From Microbacterium timonense (GTDB lineage: Bacteria > Actinomycetota > Actinomycetes > Actinomycetales > Microbacteriaceae), in NCBI RefSeq assembly GCF_900292075.1, contig NZ_OLMV01000002.1, forward strand, positions 372,001 to 436,000: a stretch of DNA of 64,000 nt, in the 5' to 3' direction. Under the pieces are notes generated by a model. The model did not search any database. It was not told the origin of the DNA and saw only the letters and a list, made by a program, of their open reading frames with translations. This document shows, in pieces, positions 60,738-64,000 of the stretch. Made by a program: the position numbers and the translations under genes. Each line of letters opens with the position of its first letter. The stretch's first letter is position 1.

Positions 60738-61982
60738 ATGTCGACACAGCCGAGAAGAAGGGCCGCGGCTCTCGCCCTGGCCGCCGTCCCGTTCCTCGTC
60801 CTCACCGCCTGCACGGGCGGAGGATCCGGGTCGGATGCGACCGCGGGCGAGGACGAGGAACTGACGCTCACCGCACTGGACTACTACACCGATGAGCCGA
60901 GCCACACGAACATGGGCGATCGCCTCAACGCCTGCGCCGCCGAGGTGAACGCGACGGTCGAACACCAGAGCGTGCCGTCCAACCAGTACAACTCGAAGGT
61001 TCTGCAGCAGATCTCCAGCCGCAGCCTTCCCGACATCCTCATGGTGAACAACCCGGATCTGCCCCAGTTCGCCGAGACGGGCGCGCTCCGCCCGCTCACC
61101 GAGCTCGACATCGACACGAGCGCCTACTACGAGTCCGTGCTGAACGTCGGCAAGTTCGACGACGAGCTGTACGGCCTCGCACCGAACGTCAACAGCCTCG
61201 TCCTCTTCTACAACACCACCATCCTCGAAGAGGCCGGCATCGAGCCGCCGACGACGTGGGAGGAACTCCGTTCCGCGGCCGAAGCACTCACCACTCCCGA
61301 ACGCTACGGGTTCGTCTACTCCGGGCAAGCCGGTACCGAGGGCACCTGGACCTTCATCCCGTTCCTGTGGTCGAACGGCGGCTCCCAGCTCGAGCTGGAC
61401 GCCCCGGAAGCCGTGGAGGCGCTGGACTTCTACACCAAGCTGGCGCTCGACGGGTTCGTGTCGACGTCCGTCGTCAACTGGACGCAGGCCGATGCCAAGG
61501 ACCAGTTCGCCGCGGGGAACGCCGCGATGATGATCAACGGCCCCTGGCAGATCCCGAGCCTGAACGACACCGAGGGCCTGGAGTGGGCGAGCGTGCCGAT
61601 CCCGGTACCCGAAGCGGGGATGGATGTCGTCGCTCCGCTCGGTGGCGAGCTCTGGACCGTCCCGGTGACAGACCCGGAGCGTGAGCGGCGGGCGGCGCAC
61701 ATCGTGGAGTGCCTCAACAGCCCCGAGACCCAGTTGGAGACGGCGCTGACGAACAACACCGTGCCGAGCAACCGTGAGGTCGCCCGGCAGCTCATCGAGG
61801 AGATGCCCGAGATGCAATCCATCGTCGAGACGGTGTCGACCGCCTACCCGCTGACCGGCGACTCGGGAACCAAGTGGCCCATCGTCAACGAGGCGATCTC
61901 GGTCGCCCTCCAGTCGGTCATCACCGGACAGGCAGACCCGCAGACGGCCATGGAGACCGCTCAGGCGGCGGTGAGCAAGTAA
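60738..61982 (+). CDS. Extracellular sugar-binding lipoprotein of an ABC transporter
   Basis: A 414-residue lipoprotein (lipobox LTAC, Cys ~25). Mature features are LTALDYYTDEPSHTNMGDRL, SLPDILMVNNPDLPQFAETG, FIPFLWSNGGSQLELD and NGPWQIPSLNDTEG. It resembles the binding protein at 38679 in length and motif order. GAAAGG lies before the ATG. Only 10 bp separate it from the permease gene, and unlike the other two ABC operons here there is no intervening hairpin. Confidence 0.92.
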   Translation: MSTQPRRRAAALALAAVPFLVLTACTGGGSGSDATAGEDEELTLTALDYYTDEPSHTNMGDRLNACAAEVNATVEHQSVPSNQYNSKVLQQISSRSLPDILMVNNPDLPQFAETGALRPLTELDIDTSAYYESVLNVGKFDDELYGLAPNVNSLVLFYNTTILEEAGIEPPTTWEELRSAAEALTTPERYGFVYSGQAGTEGTWTFIPFLWSNGGSQLELDAPEAVEALDFYTKLALDGFVSTSVVNWTQADAKDQFAAGNAAMMINGPWQIPSLNDTEGLEWASVPIPVPEAGMDVVAPLGGELWTVPVTDPERERRAAHIVECLNSPETQLETALTNNTVPSNREVARQLIEEMPEMQSIVETVSTAYPLTGDSGTKWPIVNEAISVALQSVITGQADPQTAMETAQAAVSK

Positions 61983-61992
61983 CTCCTCCGCT

Positions 61993-62985
61993 ATGGGTCA
62001 CGACATGCTGACAACCGACAGCACGAGCGCTCCCCGTCGCGTCGCCGACGCGGCGGGGGGCGCCCGCCCGCCCGGCGCTGCGACGCGCCGCACCCTCTCG
62101 CACCGCTCGCGCATGCGCCTGGTCACGTGGGCGTTCGTGCTCCCCGCCGCCATCTACGTCCTGGTCTTCTTCGGCTATCCGATCGTGAGCAACATCACGA
62201 TGAGCTTCCAGGACTTCACCACGGCGACCTTCTACACCGGCGATGCGCCGTGGGTCGGCTTCGCCAACTACATCGAGGTCACGACATCCGCCCTCTTCGG
62301 TCGCTTGACGTGGAACACCGCGGTCTTCACGATCACCTCGCTCACCGTGACCTTCCTGATCGGACTCGGGCTCGCGCTCTTCTTCAACCGCTACTTCCCC
62401 TTGAGTGGTGTCCTGCGCGCTCTCATCCTGCTCCCCTGGCTGCTGCCGCTCATCATCTCGTCGGCCGTCTGGCGCCGCATGATGGATGAGGAGAGCGGCA
62501 TCATCAACCAGGTGCTCCGCGGGCTCGGGCTGAACGGAGTTCCGTGGCTGACGAGCCCTGACATCGCTCTCTTCTCCATAATCATCGTCAACATCTGGGT
62601 CGGGATCCCCTTCGTCATGGTGATCCTCTACGGCGGTCTGCAGGAGATCCCCAAGGACTTCTATGAGGCTGCCTCGCTCGACGGTGCGACCGGATGGCGC
62701 GCGTTCGCGCACATCACCTGGCCGCTGCTGCGCCCCGTCGTCGTGGTCGTGCTGATGCTCGGCTTCATCTACACGATCCGGGTGCTCGACATCATCCTCG
62801 CCCTCACCGGCGGCGGCCCCGCGAACGCCACCGAGACCTACGCCTCCGAGGCGTATCAGCTTTCGTTCGTGAACTTCCAGTTCGGCCAGGGTGCCGCGCT
62901 CTCGAACATCCTCATCGTCGTCTCGCTCATCGTCGCGGTGCTGCAGCTGCGGGCGAACAAGCGCGCGAGCGACCTGGCGGGATAG
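61993..62985 (+). CDS. Carbohydrate ABC transporter permease (MalF-type)
   Basis: A 330-residue permease with six helices and EAA loop YEAASLDGATGWRAFAHITW. It begins with ATG 61993 (MGHDML); ATG 62005 is an alternative as neither has a strong ribosome site. The N-terminal tail is Ala/Arg/Pro-rich. The C-terminal half contains TGGGPANATETYASEAYQL, as in other MalF-type permeases for mono- and oligosaccharides. Confidence 0.9.
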   Translation: MGHDMLTTDSTSAPRRVADAAGGARPPGAATRRTLSHRSRMRLVTWAFVLPAAIYVLVFFGYPIVSNITMSFQDFTTATFYTGDAPWVGFANYIEVTTSALFGRLTWNTAVFTITSLTVTFLIGLGLALFFNRYFPLSGVLRALILLPWLLPLIISSAVWRRMMDEESGIINQVLRGLGLNGVPWLTSPDIALFSIIIVNIWVGIPFVMVILYGGLQEIPKDFYEAASLDGATGWRAFAHITWPLLRPVVVVVLMLGFIYTIRVLDIILALTGGGPANATETYASEAYQLSFVNFQFGQGAALSNILIVVSLIVAVLQLRANKRASDLAG

Positions 62986-62990
62986 GACCC

Positions 62991-63809
62991 ATGACTCGCA
63001 CACTCTCGTCGTACACACGCACCGTCTTCGGCGTCTTCATCGTCGGCCTGCTGCTGTTCCCCGTCTACTGGATGCTGAACACCTCGCTTCAGGGCAACGA
63101 GAACCTGCTGCAGACCGAGTGGTTCCCCTTCCACCTGAGTCTGGAGGGATACCAGCGTGCGATCGAATCGCAGCTCGGCAACCTCGGCACGAGCCTCGTC
63201 GTCTCGATCGGCGCGGTGGTCGTCTGCCTTGCGGTGTCGGCGCCCGCCGCATACGGCCTGTCGCGGAACAACGTCAGCGTGAGGGTCGTAGCGATCGGCA
63301 TCGTCATCCTGCTCATCACGCAGATGATCCCGGGCATCGTCATCGCGAACGGGCTATTCCCGCTCTACAACAACCTCGGACTCGTCAACACGATCCCGGG
63401 GCTGATTCTCGCCGACGCTTCGCACGGCATCCCCTTCTGCATCCTGCTCATCCGCGCGTTCATGCAGAACATCCCGCAGTCTCTCCTCGAGGCCGCGCGC
63501 ATCGACGGTGCCGGCGAGATGCGTCTCTTCCTCTCGATCGTGCTGCCGCTCAGCCGGAACGCACTCGTGACGGCGGCGGTGTTCGCGTTCCTCTTCGCCT
63601 GGAGCGACTTCCTCTTCGCCCTCACGCTGACGAACGGCTCGACGGTCACGCCCATCACGCTGAGCATGTACATCTTCGTCGGCGCGCACACGCAGAGTTG
63701 GGCGGCACTGATGGCGACCGCGGTGCTCGCCAGCATCCCGGCTGCTGCACTGCTCGTCGTCGCCCAGCGGTACATCGCAGCGGGGGTGACGGGCGGGGCG
63801 GTCAAATAG
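62991..63809 (+). CDS. Carbohydrate ABC transporter permease (MalG-type)
   Basis: A 272-residue permease with six helices, EAA loop SLLEAARIDGAGEMRLFLS and C-terminus AQRYIAAGVTGGAVK. ATG 62991 is 5 bp after the MalF-type stop with AGGACCC upstream. It is the same length as and clearly related to the permease at 36840. It completes the importer; the ATPase must again come from elsewhere. Confidence 0.92.
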   Translation: MTRTLSSYTRTVFGVFIVGLLLFPVYWMLNTSLQGNENLLQTEWFPFHLSLEGYQRAIESQLGNLGTSLVVSIGAVVVCLAVSAPAAYGLSRNNVSVRVVAIGIVILLITQMIPGIVIANGLFPLYNNLGLVNTIPGLILADASHGIPFCILLIRAFMQNIPQSLLEAARIDGAGEMRLFLSIVLPLSRNALVTAAVFAFLFAWSDFLFALTLTNGSTVTPITLSMYIFVGAHTQSWAALMATAVLASIPAAALLVVAQRYIAAGVTGGAVK

Positions 63810-63923
63810 AGGGGGTCGCATCTGAACGCACCGGCACTCGGACGCGGTCGGGCACCGCGTGCGCCGCGACGCACTAGCATTCATTGCATACACGGGTGCG
63901 GGTGCAGCACGCGAGGAGGCCCC

Positions 63924-64000
63924 ATGGATGATGCTTTCGCGACAGCGATGGCCGTCCTGGAACGGGCAGGCGCTGCACCGGAGCGCTACAGCGCACCGTT
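63924..64000 (+). CDS. Start of an unidentified gene (3' truncated by window edge)
   Basis: ATG 63924 with GCGAGGAGGCC directly upstream opens a frame MDDAFATAMAVLERAG that runs off the window. Only 25 residues are visible and no family is recognisable. The strong ribosome site and the 114-bp gap with a possible -10 box (TAGCAT, 63878-63883) support a real gene following the sugar operon. Confidence 0.45.
   Translation, partial: MDDAFATAMAVLERAGAAPERYSAP

Noticed and set aside
60738..63809. An ATPase gene for the sugar ABC importers
   Set aside because: No ABC ATPase other than aztA occurs in the window; the three sugar operons encode only binding protein and permeases.

Overview
This window comes from a high-GC actinobacterial chromosome. 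Codon choice, frequent GTG starts, leaderless promoters (-10 box 6-8 nt before the start codon), an Arr rifamycin ADP-ribosyltransferase, an AztABCD-type zinc uptake system and many LacI-controlled sugar ABC operons suggest Microbacteriaceae, probably Microbacterium or a close relative. That taxonomic call is an inference. No rRNA, tRNA, CRISPR array, insertion sequence, phage or integrase was seen.

Region 1 (1-20.1 kb) is mixed housekeeping and stress content: a truncated LacI regulator, an SDR epimerase, a DUF1992 protein, a cupin/DUF4287 pair divergent from an ArsR-type regulator, an MFS exporter, a K+ channel, a DUF1684 protein, a PadR/membrane-protein pair, a glycosyltransferase, a SRPBCC operon, DNA polymerase IV, a cNMP-domain flavoprotein with a UBP zinc finger, a GlxA-type AraC regulator divergent from an HD protein, a quinone oxidoreductase, Arr and a GH15 enzyme. 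Region 2 (20.2-25.7 kb) is one gene for a giant secreted repeat protein of 1,849 residues with a LAATG sorting signal.

Region 3 (25.8-47.4 kb) is the most distinctive part: two adjacent carbohydrate regulons, probably for arabinose-containing plant polymers. The first has an ABC importer, a GH51 alpha-L-arabinofuranosidase, an in-operon LacI, a divergent second LacI and a secreted esterase, with palindromic operators of the type TACAACGTTGTA (or TACAACGTCGTA). The second has a LacI, an ABC importer and a GH127 beta-L-arabinofuranosidase in one operon, a divergent cytoplasmic GH63-like hydrolase, a second paralogous LacI and a 1,022-residue secreted hydrolase. It uses a different operator, TCGAACCGGTTCGA, which sits inside predicted promoters. 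The implied logic is secreted enzymes, then ABC import of small oligosaccharides, then cytoplasmic exo-glycosidases, each gated by LacI repressors.

Region 4 (47.4-57.6 kb) holds a zinc ABC transporter (aztA divergent from aztB, a lipoprotein, aztC and aztD) around a Zur-like palindrome, then a DGPF/YciI protein with an ECF42-type sigma factor, a small membrane protein, and an AraC regulator followed by a serine hydrolase and a DUF488 protein. Region 5 (57.7-63.8 kb) is a third sugar operon: sugar phosphate isomerase/epimerase, Gfo/Idh/MocA dehydrogenase, PmoA-like protein and an ABC importer, preceded by a 19-bp palindrome. A truncated ORF starts at the right edge.
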